A stretch of 64,000 nucleotides of DNA, taken from Spongilla lacustris. Taxonomy: Eukaryota; Porifera; Demospongiae; Spongillida; Spongillidae. A model generated the notes under the pieces. It did no database searches, had not been told where the DNA came from, and worked only from the letters and a program-made list of their open reading frames with translations. The stretch spans positions 5,816,757-5,880,756 of the forward strand of contig OX442427.1 of assembly GCA_949361645.1 (NCBI GenBank), given 5' to 3'. The translations under genes were made by a program, and so were the position numbers. Below, piece after piece: positions 47,695-57,974 of this stretch (position 1 is the first letter of the stretch; each line of letters opens with the position of its first letter).

Positions 47695-48075
47695 TCCGTA
47701 TAGGTACCCTCAGTTCCATATAGGTACATACCCATTCCATAGGTACACATCCCTTCCATAGGTACACCAGCATCACTTCCTTCCAATGGAAGGGGTGTGT
47801 TATGTGATGTGTACCTATGTGCATTAATCAGATGGTATGTATTTTCCTATATCCTCAATATGTTATGACTTTCTCAACCTCGTAAACTTTCCGTCATATC
47901 ATGGAAGGGATGTGTAATTATGACAGGGATGTCTAACTTTGGCAGGGAAATGTAATTATGGAAGGGGTGTGTACCTATGGAAGGGGTGTGTACATATGGA
48001 AGGGGTATGCATCTATGCAAGGGGTATGTAGTGATGTATAAGGGATGATGCCATTGCATAGGTACACATCCCTTC
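47695..48075. repeat. Minisatellite in the left arm of the foldback element
   Basis: Tandem 17-21-bp units of the type CCATTCCATAGGTACACATC, first in this orientation and then as the reverse complement (ATGGAAGGGGTGTGTACCT) from about 47780, with variants. A third block of the same units lies at about 48330-48440. Confidence 0.8.
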
Positions 48076-48989
48076 CTAAGTTAAGCTGTCAGACTAGGCC
48101 CAGTCTTCAGTCCAATCAATTGATATATATAGTCATGCAATACAAGACTAAAAATCAAAAGACATGAATAGCAGATCTGTGTCTAGAATGGCGGATCACA
48201 GGGCATGCATGTTTCGGCCAGGCAACTTCTTAGCAGAGCTCATCCCATGTTCTGTTCGCAGTGGATGATAGTTCCAACTGTACTGGAATCTCTTCAGTAC
48301 ATTGAAGGGAGGTTCTTTTTATACTACACATCCCAAAGGAAGGGGTGTGTACCCATGGAAGGTGTGTACCTATGCTATGGGTGTGTGCCTATATAGAAGG
48401 GATATGTACCTATGGAAGGAGGAATGTTCACCTAAGGGTGTATCTATAAAAAGAACCTCTCATTGCATTAGCCTTCAACAACACAGTTGGAACATGCAAT
48501 CATCCACTGCAAACAGAACACTGGATGAGTCCTGCTGAGATGTAGACTAGTGGATAGGCAACAGCTGATTCTGCTATACTGAACCAGCCGATTACAGAGG
48601 ATTATGGTGTTATAGAAGATACTGAACCAGCCGATTACAGAGAATTATGGTATTATAGAAGATCACAATTTCTCTAACCGATTTGAGCAATAATCAATTG
48701 TAGTTCCAAAAATACTACCATTTTTTTTGAGCAATGAGCAATTTAAATATCTCCAGTACACCCTCCATCTCTTGTTCACAGTGATTTTCATGGCCTTGAC
48801 AGTACTGAAGTCATCATGTATATATAGCACCAGTAGATATTACTGATATGCATGCCACATGTTTTCATGAGAATGCCAGGATCCATTCAGGACACAGAGC
48901 CGCTAATCATTTCTTTTGATTTTAAGTCTTGTATTGCATTGAAGCTTATGAACTGAAGGCCAGTCTAGTCTGACAGATTAATTTAGGAA

Positions 48990-49480
48990 GGGATATACAT
49001 CATCCCTTCTTTCCATAGGTAGACTTCCCTTCACTCCTTCCATAGGTACATACCCTTCCTTCCCTAGGTACACATCCATACACCCCCATTACATGGGTAA
49101 AAATCCCTTCCATAGGTACACACCCCTTGCATCCATTCCATAGGCACACCATAGATACACATCCCTTTCACACCTTTGTGGGTACATCCCTTGCATCCCT
49201 TCCATAGGTACACACCCCTCCCATGATTACATATCTCTGCCATGAGGAAGTTGTAACATAGTGAGGGTATTGGAAAATCTCCTTGGATTAATGCACATAG
49301 GTACACATCACATAACACACTCCTTCCATAGGAAGGAAGTGATGCTGGTGTACCTATAGAATGGGCGTGTACCTATGGAAGGAATGTGTACCAATGGAAT
49401 GGTGTGTACCTATGGAAGGGGTGTGTATACCAATGGGTGTGCACCTATGGAAGGGGTGGTACCTATTAAAGGTATGATGC
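48990..49480. repeat. Minisatellite in the right arm of the foldback element
   Basis: The same CTTCCATAGGTACACATCCC family; orientation flips near 49340 to CTATGGAAGGGGTGTGTAC. It mirrors the left arm. Confidence 0.8.
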
Positions 49481-49944
49481 AATGTAGTAGTACAAAGATG
49501 CTCATGAATTATAATTAAAAAGTGTATCATGCATGCCCAATTTCTTGTCCGCTGAAATACTGATGAATAAGACACAGGGATCTCACCATGACCATATAGA
49601 CCCACCAAGAGTTGCACATGTAACCCTAGCCAGCGGTGTTTAAAGCACGCCAGGAGTGTGGCATGACAGAAGTACATTGCACCCTGAGGCTGTATAATAT
49701 ACACATAAATAGTATATGTGGAAGAAGGAAGAATGAGCTACATATCAGGGGGGTAACCCATGAACAGCTGAGACATATAGAGAAATACATGTACTCACAC
49801 ATAAAGTTGGGAGGGGAGGGGCACGTACCTCATGCAAACAAAACACGGACTAGTATGCAATACACGAGCATCTATATACATAACACACGACAAAGCTAGC
49901 CAGCTATTAGTTCCTAAGACCTAACGACTATACATGCAAACGAA

Positions 49945-50085
49945 TCTCTAACGCTAGCCAAAGATTTGCCCAAAGAAACCCAACTCTAGCGAAAGAAACT
50001 CAATTCTAGCCAAAGTAGCCAAAGAAACCCAAACGCTAGCCAAAGAAACCCAAACGCTAGCCAAAGAAACCCGCTAGCCACAGGT
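49945..50085. repeat. Minisatellite GCTAGCCAAAGAAACCCAAA
   Basis: About seven degenerate copies of a ~20-bp unit GCTAGCCAAAGAAACCCAAA, inside the right end of the foldback element. No equivalent array was seen in the left arm. Confidence 0.8.
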
Positions 50086-50445
50086 GGACGAGTAAGTAGA
50101 TTCACATGTTATTGCAATGAGTTCACCGCTGATAACAGCGGGTACGAATTTTGCAACAAACGGCGTTTCGTAGAAAAGTGGGATTAGTCTTTCCACGTAG
50201 CGGCCATCCGCAGCTGTGGGAATCAAGGTCTGGGACCGAGACTAATTGTCATCAAGGGGCGGATCCAGGTTTTATCCGCTGATGCAAGGCTGTGGAAGGG
50301 AGTACCTTTCCCAACTAGTTGATTAAAGAGGTGAGCTAAACGACGACAGGAATGCCAACAGTGATCGTTTAGTTCTCTGGCAGACATCACAACACTCGAC
50401 CTATGTGAAAAGGGAACGATCCTTTACTTTATAGAAAAGCAATAC

Positions 50446-50718
50446 CTAAAGCCTTACCCATTCTTTGGCGTCTTTTGTTATACCTGGCCAGAAGCACTGC
50501 TGCGTCATCTTCGCTAGCGTTTTGTCACGTCCAATATGATCTCCTGCCAATCCACGTTGGCATCCTTCAAATATTTGTTCTGTCGCATCTTTAATAACGC
50601 GACAACAAGGCTCTATCTTTTTTCTTGCTTCTCGGTGCTCGAAATAATTGTCCGTCCATAACTCTATAGTGTTTCGCTCTTTTTTGGATGATTCCTCTGT
50701 CTTGTTTGATAGCGCCAT
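50446..50718 (-). CDS. ORF with retroviral-type integrase zinc-finger (H2C2) segment
   Basis: ATG at 50718; 90 codons. The C-terminal part reads GDHIGRDKTLAKMTQQCFWP then GITKDAKEWV, the usual gypsy integrase HHCC sequence pattern (H...GR.KT......F.WPG...D...W). The first ~55 residues are lysine/glutamate-rich and not recognised. The frame closes soon after GAATGG|GTAAGG, a good splice donor, so this may be one exon of a longer retroelement-derived gene rather than a complete ORF. No reverse transcriptase or LTR was seen adjacent. It may be a domesticated fragment or a remnant. Confidence 0.5.
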   Translation of the reverse strand: MALSNKTEESSKKERNTIELWTDNYFEHREARKKIEPCCRVIKDATEQIFEGCQRGLAGDHIGRDKTLAKMTQQCFWPGITKDAKEWVRL

Positions 50719-51196
50719 GTGGATACTTTCAGTGCAGTAGGTAGTCGAGAGTTACACCGTACAGATTTTCGTCTCGTCCAGCCTCTTCCTCAGCTCCATA
50801 GTGAACTTGACGATACTTTTTTTTACTCACGAGGATACCATACATCCTGGGGGCGCCGTTTATTATTGTAGGATATTTTGAGTGAGGATGCCAAAATTCC
50901 TAGTTTATTTTGAAGGGGGGATGCCAATTATTGGGGGGTGCAGAATTTTTTATGACACCTGTCGGTCGTCTGCTTGTGACGCTAGCACTTGGCGCGTGAG
51001 TTTCGATCTAGAACAGCTGCAGATGTGACATACATTGTAACTGTAAAATGACATTGTGTTGCTAGGCAATAAACATGTACGGGCCGGTTTTGAAGTACAT
51101 GTACATGTATACTACTGAGTAGTCGGTCGGGCCTATATATTACTGCCGCGTTTGGTCAGATAGTAGGGCCCGCCACTAATTAAAAAAAAAAAAGAA
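50719..51196. other. Intergenic, nothing recognised
   Basis: No gene recognised. 51117-51165 (GTCGGTCGGGCCTATATATT then ACTGCCGCGTTTGGT) resembles the centre of the hAT-like element at 54263-55076. Confidence 0.4.
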
Positions 51197-51476
51197 TGAA
51201 ACAAGATATAAAAAACATTCTCTCTGAGAAAGTTGGTGGTATATAGAAATGGTGGTGCAAAAAAGGAAGGGAACAAGGGATCAATGATGATACAAATTTT
51301 TTGGATAGTTCTATATTTAGCCCTTTTGTACCACATTCACGTTGCTAAAAATAGGACTATTCGTACCATCATTGATCCCTTGTTCCCTTCCTTTTTACAC
51401 CACCATATGCATTGCCTTCAAATCCTATATACTTTAATTTCTCAGAGAGAATGTTTTTTATATCTTGTACCGATAG
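51197..51476. mobile_element. Family B foldback MITE, copy 2
   Basis: ACAAGATATAAAAAACATTC then TCTCTGAGAAA (51204-51234) is inverted at 51440-51469. Inside, AAGGAAGGGAACAAGGGATC and its inverse flank a short loop, so nearly the whole element can fold. Outer AATGAAACAAG is shared with the right flank of the copy at 32115-32415, which suggests the true ends lie a few bases further out. Confidence 0.8.
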
Positions 51477-51519
51477 TAAATACGGCAAAGGGTTCTACAG
51501 CGGCGGCGGAACCGGGGGG

Positions 51520-51523
51520 GGGT

Positions 51524-51561
<38 letters not shown>

Positions 51562-51676
51562 CTTAACCTTGAGCATGATTTTTTGATTTGATACAATTAC
51601 GTAAGTAATTAACCAGCTGCATGGAAGTGATAAAGCACAATATCAGGGCCGTAGCCAGGATGGAGGCGGGAGGTCG

Positions 51677-51707
<31 letters not shown>

Positions 51708-51850
51708 ACTTAACCTTGAGCATGATTTTTTGATTTGATACAATTACGTAAGTAATTAACCAGCTGCATGGAAGTGATAAATCGCAATATCTGGGCCGTA
51801 GCCAGGATGGAGGCGGGAGGTCGACCCCCCCCCCCCCCCCCCCCCCAAAC
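51520..51850. repeat. Tandem copies of a ~147-bp unit separated by poly-C
   Basis: ACTTAACCTTGAGCATGATT starts at 51561 and again at 51708. Each copy ends GGGCCGTAGCCAGGATGGAG, GCGGGAGGTCGAC and a poly-C run; the poly-C lengths differ. A third, diverged partial unit follows the last poly-C at about 51848. The poly-C tails suggest slippage or repeated insertion of a C-tailed element. Confidence 0.85.
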
Positions 51851-52673
51851 TGATTGAATTGGCCGATTCGATTCGTAGTACGAGTGATACACCCCAGCTC
51901 TGCTGCCCCACCCCACCACTGCGTTTCTTTAAGGACAAGTTTGGCGCTGTCCGTGACCGCCCGGCAGTGTTTAAAGCTCCAATAGTCTGATCCCCAAAAA
52001 TAGGGACTGTTACTTAGAATTTTTTATGAGTGATACACTACTGCGAAAGTACATACATGTATGTATGTGAGCATGCGGCGTGTATCAATCAACCATGCGC
52101 CACGCTATAATAATGACTGCATCACTCACCATTTTACGCTCTGCCATGATACCACAGTACACTAAGTTGGATAAAAGTGCCAATCAATACTTGTCGGAGC
52201 GGCAAGCAAGGGGTAACCCCTGGGAAACCACCGTCTAATTACGTAAGAATAACACGTACGCGCTATTACTCAACAATTGCAATATAATGACGTAAGGCGA
52301 ACTTGCGGATCATTTGTGATGAAACTTTTAATAATGCCTAAGAGATTAGAATAATGAGCATGGGGTTTAAGACCAGAGTTAATATTGATACCTAGGCCAC
52401 AGATAGAATTGACAGGCTATATCTATTGATGTAGATCTGTGTACCTCCCTCCTGCCCCCCACACTTGTCCATCTTTGCCCCCTCGCCCTAGACCGGCGCC
52501 CCTGGATGTGGCTCCTGGTGTTGTATAATGTATAATGCCTGATTGACATATTGAATCGATTTCAATGGTGATTCTGAGGTTATACTGGTGCTAGGATGGG
52601 GCAGCTTGTCAAAAATGAACTGGTGCCTATAATTCTATTTATAGAAAAACTAGAATAGCTATAATAAGCCAGA
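51851..52673. other. Intergenic, nothing recognised
   Basis: No coding exon or RNA gene recognised. Confidence 0.4.
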
Positions 52674-53361
52674 TACCGTATAGCGGGTAATTTTCGTGGG
52701 GTTAAATTTTAGTGGTTTTCATGTTTCTTTTTTTAACAAAGAAAATTTAACCGACGAATAATTCCAATTTTGGTTCTTGTCACGCCCATAAACTCGCTGT
52801 ACGCTATACGTGTACTTACGCGTACCGTTAGGACTCCAGCTGTTCTAAAATCTAAAACGCAGCATGGCCTTATTTTGCTACTTAATCTCCCCGTCACCTA
52901 CAAACTTCAAAGCACATAGAACTTCCAGTCCCCCTTGTTCTAAATCAGCAGAGTAGCGCTTAGCACCAGTAACTGTACAGCGAATCGCTCCTCCACGCCG
53001 TCGGAGAAACAATGAGCAAGTGGACGATATTTTTTTTTTCGATACGTGACCAACTATTACTCCTGATTTCAGAACCGCAACGGCATAAATATCGTGAGGA
53101 TTGCCAGTTTCCCTTTGGCGTTGAAGAATTGTGCCAACTTCAGCTTCCCAGACACGTCATTGTACTTATGGTAGCATCACACCATACATTCACATTCGAA
53201 GAAGTCAGTCAATGTTACCTGAGAATGCCCGCACAAGGGTAGGTGTGTCCATGGACGTGACGTCATAAAAATTTCGAGGTTCACTGAAACCACGAAGCCA
53301 CTAACTAATTAAATATGGACTGAGAAAACACCACAAAAATTACCCGCCGGCTATACGGTAG
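52674..53361. mobile_element. Short inverted-repeat transposon, ~690 bp
   Basis: The left end TACCGTATAG then CGGGTAATTTTCGTGG (from 52674) matches the inverse of the right end at 53331-53360, CCACAAAAATTACCCGCCGG then CTATACGGTA, apart from a 4-bp gap. Internal sequence is not palindromic. A 76-codon open frame (53012-53242) has no recognisable domain. Probably a non-autonomous DNA transposon. Confidence 0.7.
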
Positions 53362-53490
53362 TAGATTATTTGGATTTATTAATCAATACGTTTGCTGAAT
53401 GGCAACGTGATTGAACTTCAAAGTTGTAACTTTTAGCCCTAGTCTTCCCTACATGAAATTTGTCATGCTACTAAAACAAAAATGTAATTA

Positions 53491-54142
53491 TATGGGACAG
53501 TTTCCGATAAAATGTCGTATCTTTTACTGATAAATAAAAAATGCTATAAAATTGCTTTGCGTTTGAATCATTATATAACTTCCGAACAGTTAAGGGCCGG
53601 GGCTATCAACTTCCTATTTTCAACACTTTATACCACACCATTTCTGTATGGTCAAATACATTTTGGTGCCTTGCACTTGCTCCACATGCCAGTATTGCAA
53701 CGTTCGATACCCCACCGGGTTTATACCCGCCATAACTTTCGGTAGGAGTAATCAAATCGTTTCAAATTCGGTTTTTAGGTCACGGCTGTTTCGTTCCATT
53801 GAAAATTCGGCATTAGGCCCGCGCCCACGTTGCTAGGTACTTAAGATTCATAGTGGGCGCGGGCCTAATGCCGAATTTTCAATGGAACGAAACAGCCGTG
53901 ACCTAAAAACCGAATTTGAAGCGATTTGATTACTCCTACCGAAAGTTATGGCGGGTATAAACCCGGTGGGGTATCGAACGTTGCAATACTGGCATGTGGA
54001 GCAAGTGCAAGGCACCAAAATGTATTTGACCATACAGAAATGGTGTGGTATAAAGTGTTGAAAATAGGAAGTTGATAGCCCCGGCCCTTAACTGTTCGGA
54101 AGTTATACATGTATAATGATTCAAACGCAAAGCAATTTTATT
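53491..54142. mobile_element. Family A derivative with an exchanged centre
   Basis: The left end ATATGGGACAGTTTCC and the left arm follow the family A pattern. The right arm is an almost perfect inverse but lacks the last ~45 bp including the terminus. The normal centre is replaced by TAGGTCACGGCTGTTTCGTT, a GC-rich inverted segment (GGCCCGCGCCCAC / GTGGGCGCGGGCC) and a 24-bp loop near 53845. The very high identity between arms implies a recent or recently homogenised hairpin. Confidence 0.8.
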
Positions 54143-54262
54143 TATTTGAAGGTAAAGAGTTTTAAATCAATGAGTAAGGTGCGATGTTGCTTTTTATGTT
54201 GATTCTGCGTTACTACACGACCCCAATGATACTTTTTGCACACTCTGAATATGTACGCAAAT

Positions 54263-55076
54263 TAAGGCTTGAAACCGGTTGTTCCGGAGCTCCGGTTAAC
54301 CGGTTAACCGACGGTTAACCGATTGCGAGAATCAAATAACCGCCCCAACTGGTTCTATTTCGGCTAAATAACCGTTTCAACCGGTTGTTAGAAACTTTGA
54401 ACAACCTCAACCGACCGGTTGGTATATTTTTTAATTATTATAGTTATCACGCGAGTATTACACTTCATGCAATAGTGCTAGGCACGAGAAAACAATAAGC
54501 GAAAAACGGTCTGAGAAGAAGGCAGGGATCGGCATCCATCTCACGTGGTACACATTCATAGCAACTAATATTATAACAACAACTCCTCTATTCACCCTAA
54601 TCGTGAGTACGCGCGCACAGCATGTCGTACGCGGCGAGATCAGCGACGTGCTTACAATAGTTACATATCAGCCATGTGGCAAAGTGCTAGTCGGGCGGGT
54701 TTACTACCGCGTTTGGTAGGGTGAAAAGTATATATCAAGATTTGTTCAGGAATTTTACGTAATGGTACAGTACATGTATGTATAATACCACTGCTAGACC
54801 CATCAGCCGCTAATTGGGTAATAATGAACCCGCTGCAATCCGATTGCAGAACAAATCTTGGTATAGGCCCGCCCGACTAGCAAAGCGCTGGTTTAGCTTT
54901 TGGTCCATCGATTATGCATACAACAATTTTTTAAACCGGAAATTACCGGTTATTTTAAAACGAACAACCTTAACCGACCGGTTATTTTTTAAACAATCAC
55001 CTTAACCGACCGGTTTTATTTATTTTAATAACCTGTTACAACCGGTTTTTTCTAAACTAACAGGTTTCAAGCCTTA
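54263..55076. mobile_element. hAT-like non-autonomous element with ACCGGTT subterminal repeats
   Basis: Flanked by an exact 8-bp direct repeat ACGCAAAT (54255-54262 and 55077-55084), the target-duplication length of the hAT superfamily. Terminal inverted repeat: TAAGGCTTGAAACC at the left, GGTTTCAAGCCTTA at the right. Both subterminal regions are packed with AACCGGTT and ACCGACCGGTT words in clustered array, likely transposase-binding sites. No transposase ORF. The interior has an inverted pair, CTAGTCGGGCGGGTTTACTA and GGCCCGCCCGACTAG. Confidence 0.85.
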
Positions 55077-55160
55077 ACGCAAATAGAGAGAGTTAAGGCA
55101 AGTGTCAGGGGCTATAAATAGAAATGGCATACAGCTGTTCATTTTACATGTGTAGCTTAC

Positions 55161-55161
55161 T

Positions 55162-55198
<37 letters not shown>
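55161..55198. repeat. Poly-C tract
   Basis: About 37 consecutive C residues between unrelated sequences; the length is uncertain in any assembly. Confidence 0.95.
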
Positions 55199-55200
<2 letters not shown>

Positions 55201-55499
55201 GTAGGAATACGAATGCACTGCTCTTTTTGTTGCATCCTGTACACCACCGTGTGGACTGATTGCATCTTGCTGACTTGACCACTGGTACAACAATGTGCAT
55301 GTGGCCATGATGCTTCTTTTACATGATGCACATACATGTACCACCATTACATCACTGATGCAGCAACAGGTGCACCATTCTAGGGGCAAGCTAGGCACCT
55401 TCCAGGAGTGAAGTCTTGTAGCACCATGGACAATGGGCAGCAGCCAAGTGGAACCTATGGACAGGTGGCACACAAAAAACCTAATTATACACCCCTACA

Positions 55500-55815
55500 T
55501 AATAAATGGTGTCCAGGGGGGTGTAGGGAATATGCAGGTCCTAAGGGATGGTCATTTAAATGCAGGGGGGGGGGGGGGGTGGGGGGGGTTAGAAAGTATA
55601 ATAAACCTTAAGTTATGCTGGGGGAGGGAGAGTGGAACAATTTAGGTCCTGGGGGCTTGAATAAAATAGGGGCTTGTCCAGGGGGCATTTGCAAGTCTGT
55701 TCCGGGGGTGGGGGGGAGATATCATATAAGCTTGTCCAGAGGGGGTTATATATTGTTCCCGAGGGGGGGGGGGGGGGGGGGGGGAACTAGGGGGAAGGAG
55801 GAGTGGGTATGTTTG
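55500..55815. repeat. G-rich repeat region
   Basis: Several G-tracts (about 55565-55588, 55708-55714, 55763-55784) are interspersed with TGTCCAGGGGG and TCCTGGGGGC words in a loose tandem arrangement. No coding signal; G-quadruplex-prone composition. Confidence 0.7.
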
Positions 55816-56685
55816 CAATTATTGTCATTGTAGGGGTGTATGGTTAAATAATGAAATAGCCCATTGCTTGCTACAACACACCAAAGCAAATTGGATATTG
55901 CAGTTCCTCAATGGACCTTTGGTAGCTAGTGCTATTTTGTCTGCTGGAATACTCCTCAACTTTCCTGTCTCTTCTTCCAGCGTGCTGTATAAAATGGCTT
56001 ATGAACATTACAGCCAGGCCATGAAACATGCAAATATATCTCCGTGGAATGGTGTCATCTTTTGAGCAGAAGCACTGAGTAATGTGCCTCAAGGATATAC
56101 ATAACTTCTGGGGGTGGATCTCATAGCTGTCCTGCCCAGTGTCAATATGGAAGGCTTGCAAAATCCCTTGGTGGATGCATGGATAGGTGATCTTTGAAAA
56201 GCTTGCACCAATTTACACGTACAATCATATAGATCGTACGCGGTGTGGTTAAATATTCATAGTATAACCAATGGGTTTTTTCACTGTTAGAAGGCGTGTA
56301 GTAAATTATTGAAGTCATATTATCCCTTACCTGGCTTAGCTAGTTGGTCTCGAAAAATAATAGCCACTTTTATAAGCGCGATTTCGTACAATACGAAAGC
56401 AAACACGATACGATTTCCCACCACGAAAGTGCCATCATATGCGCCAGCGTTGTTTCTAAGTTAGAATCGTCGAGTTAATATGCGTCATGGATGTTGTGTA
56501 AACTAAAGTGTATGCTCGAACTATTTCAACTATAAAATCATGTGTTCCTCTAAAAGGTAGTGAATAAACCGTCCCCGATTTTAGGTGTTTGTTAATGAGC
56601 TTCGAGTCCACCATGAATTGGAAATACCGCAATTCAATCATTATGATCTAATTTTAAAACCTAATGTCACGACCGAAACAGCCGT
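55816..56685. other. Intergenic, nothing recognised
   Basis: Short open frames on both strands at 55868-56161 overlap antisense and have no recognised domain. No gene is supported. Confidence 0.35.
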
Positions 56686-57141
56686 GCTAGGTAGAGAGGT
56701 CCTTTATCTATCGATTCGTTCTGTTCGTTAATTTTTATGCCATTCGTTACGTAGATACAGTTGAACAAACTACGTGCACATTTTCGCGCTCGATTCGCGC
56801 CAATGATTTAAACAAATTGCGTCCCACTCGATGTATGGGGAGGTGGTGATTATAACATTGGCGCGAATCAAGCGGGAAAACGTGGAAGTAGTTTGTTCAA
56901 CTGTATCTCCGTAACGGATGACATAAAAAGCAACGAACAGAATGAATTTGAAGCGATTTGATAACTCCTACCTAAAGTTATGGCGGGTTTGAACCCGATG
57001 GGGTATCGAACGTTGCAATACTAGCATGTGGAGCAAGTGCAAGGCACCAAAATGTATTAACCGTTCGGAAGTTATAATGATTCAAACGCAAGGCAATTTT
57101 ATAACATTATTAGTATACATTTTCTCGGAAACTGTCCCATA
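56686..57141. mobile_element. Family A element, left-truncated copy
   Basis: The right terminus (TTCTCGGAAACTGTCCCATA) and both central arms are present, but the left terminus is missing. Family homology begins at CTAGGTAGAGAGGTCC, immediately after ACCGAAACAGCCGTG, a word also found in the substituted centre at 53781 and 53888. It abuts the next copy through TATATATA. Confidence 0.75.
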
Positions 57142-57148
57142 TATATAT

Positions 57149-57974
57149 ATGGGAAAGTTTACGAGAAAAGGGACCTAGCGTGTATTATAAAAAAGTATAA
57201 TAAAAATGCATTACGTTTGATTTGCTATAACTTCCAAACAGTTAACGCTATCAACTTCCTATTTTCAACACTTCATACTGCACCATTTCTCTATGGTAAA
57301 ATACGTTTTGGAGTCTTGCACTTGCTCCTTGTCGGTATTGCAACGTTCGAAACCCCACTGGGTTCAAACCCGCCATAACTTTCGGTAGGAGTAATCAATT
57401 TGCTTCAAATTCGGTTTGTAGGTAGAGAGGTCCTATACCTATCGATTTGTTCTGTTCGTTAATTTTTATGCCATCCGTTACGGAGATACAGTTGAGCAAA
57501 ATACGTGCACGTTTTCCCGCTTGATTCGCGCCAATGTTATACTCCCCGCCTCCCCATACATTGAGCGGAACGCAATTTGCCCAAATCATTGGCGCGAATC
57601 GAGCGCGAAAATGGGTACGTAGTTTGTTCAACTGTATCTCCGTAATGGATGGCATAAAAATCAACGAACAGAACAAATCGATAGGTATAGGACCTCTCTA
57701 CCTACAAACCGAATTTGAAGCGAATTGATTACTCCTACCGAAAGTTATGGCGGGTTTGAACCCAGTGGGGTATCGAACGTTGCAATACCGACACGGAGCA
57801 AGTGCAAGACTCCAAAATGTATGTTATCATAGAGAAATGGTGCAGTATGAAGTGTTGAAAATAGGAAGTTGATAGCATTAACTGTTTGGAAGTTATAGCA
57901 AATCAAACGTAATGCATTTTTATTATACTTTTTTATAATACACGCTAGGTCCCTTTTCTCGTAAACTTTCCCAT
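57149..57974. mobile_element. Family A palindromic element, third terminal subtype
   Basis: Begins ATGGGAAAGTTTACGAGAAA and ends in the exact inverse; arms ~400 bp, centre near 57545. The terminal subtype (AGGGACCTAGCGTGTATTAT) differs from both subtypes at 2285-4802, while the inner arms and centre are conserved. Confidence 0.85.

Larger units (their letters stand above)
47291..50244. mobile_element. Foldback (FB-like) DNA element, ~2.95 kb
   Basis: Terminal inverted repeats at 47291-47331 and 50204-50244 (41 bp, one mismatch) begin TAGTCTCGGTCCCAGACC. Similarity resumes inside with GTTTGGTGCAAAATTCGCACC against its inverse near 50140. Large internal inverted segments pair 47631-47880 with 49240-49550, 48060-48170 with 48900-48990, and 48215-48310 with 48440-48540. 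No transposase ORF is visible. Both arms carry CCTTCCATAGGTACACA-type minisatellites, as in foldback elements whose inverted repeats contain tandem arrays. Confidence 0.8.

Noticed and set aside
47695..49480. Possible CRISPR-like array from regularly spaced CCATAGGTACACA words
   Set aside because: Units are contiguous minisatellite copies with no unique spacers, occur in both orientations inside a foldback element, and the genome is eukaryotic.
53648..54130. Two nearly identical 61-64-codon ORFs facing each other
   Set aside because: They are the two arms of one palindromic family A element read on opposite strands.
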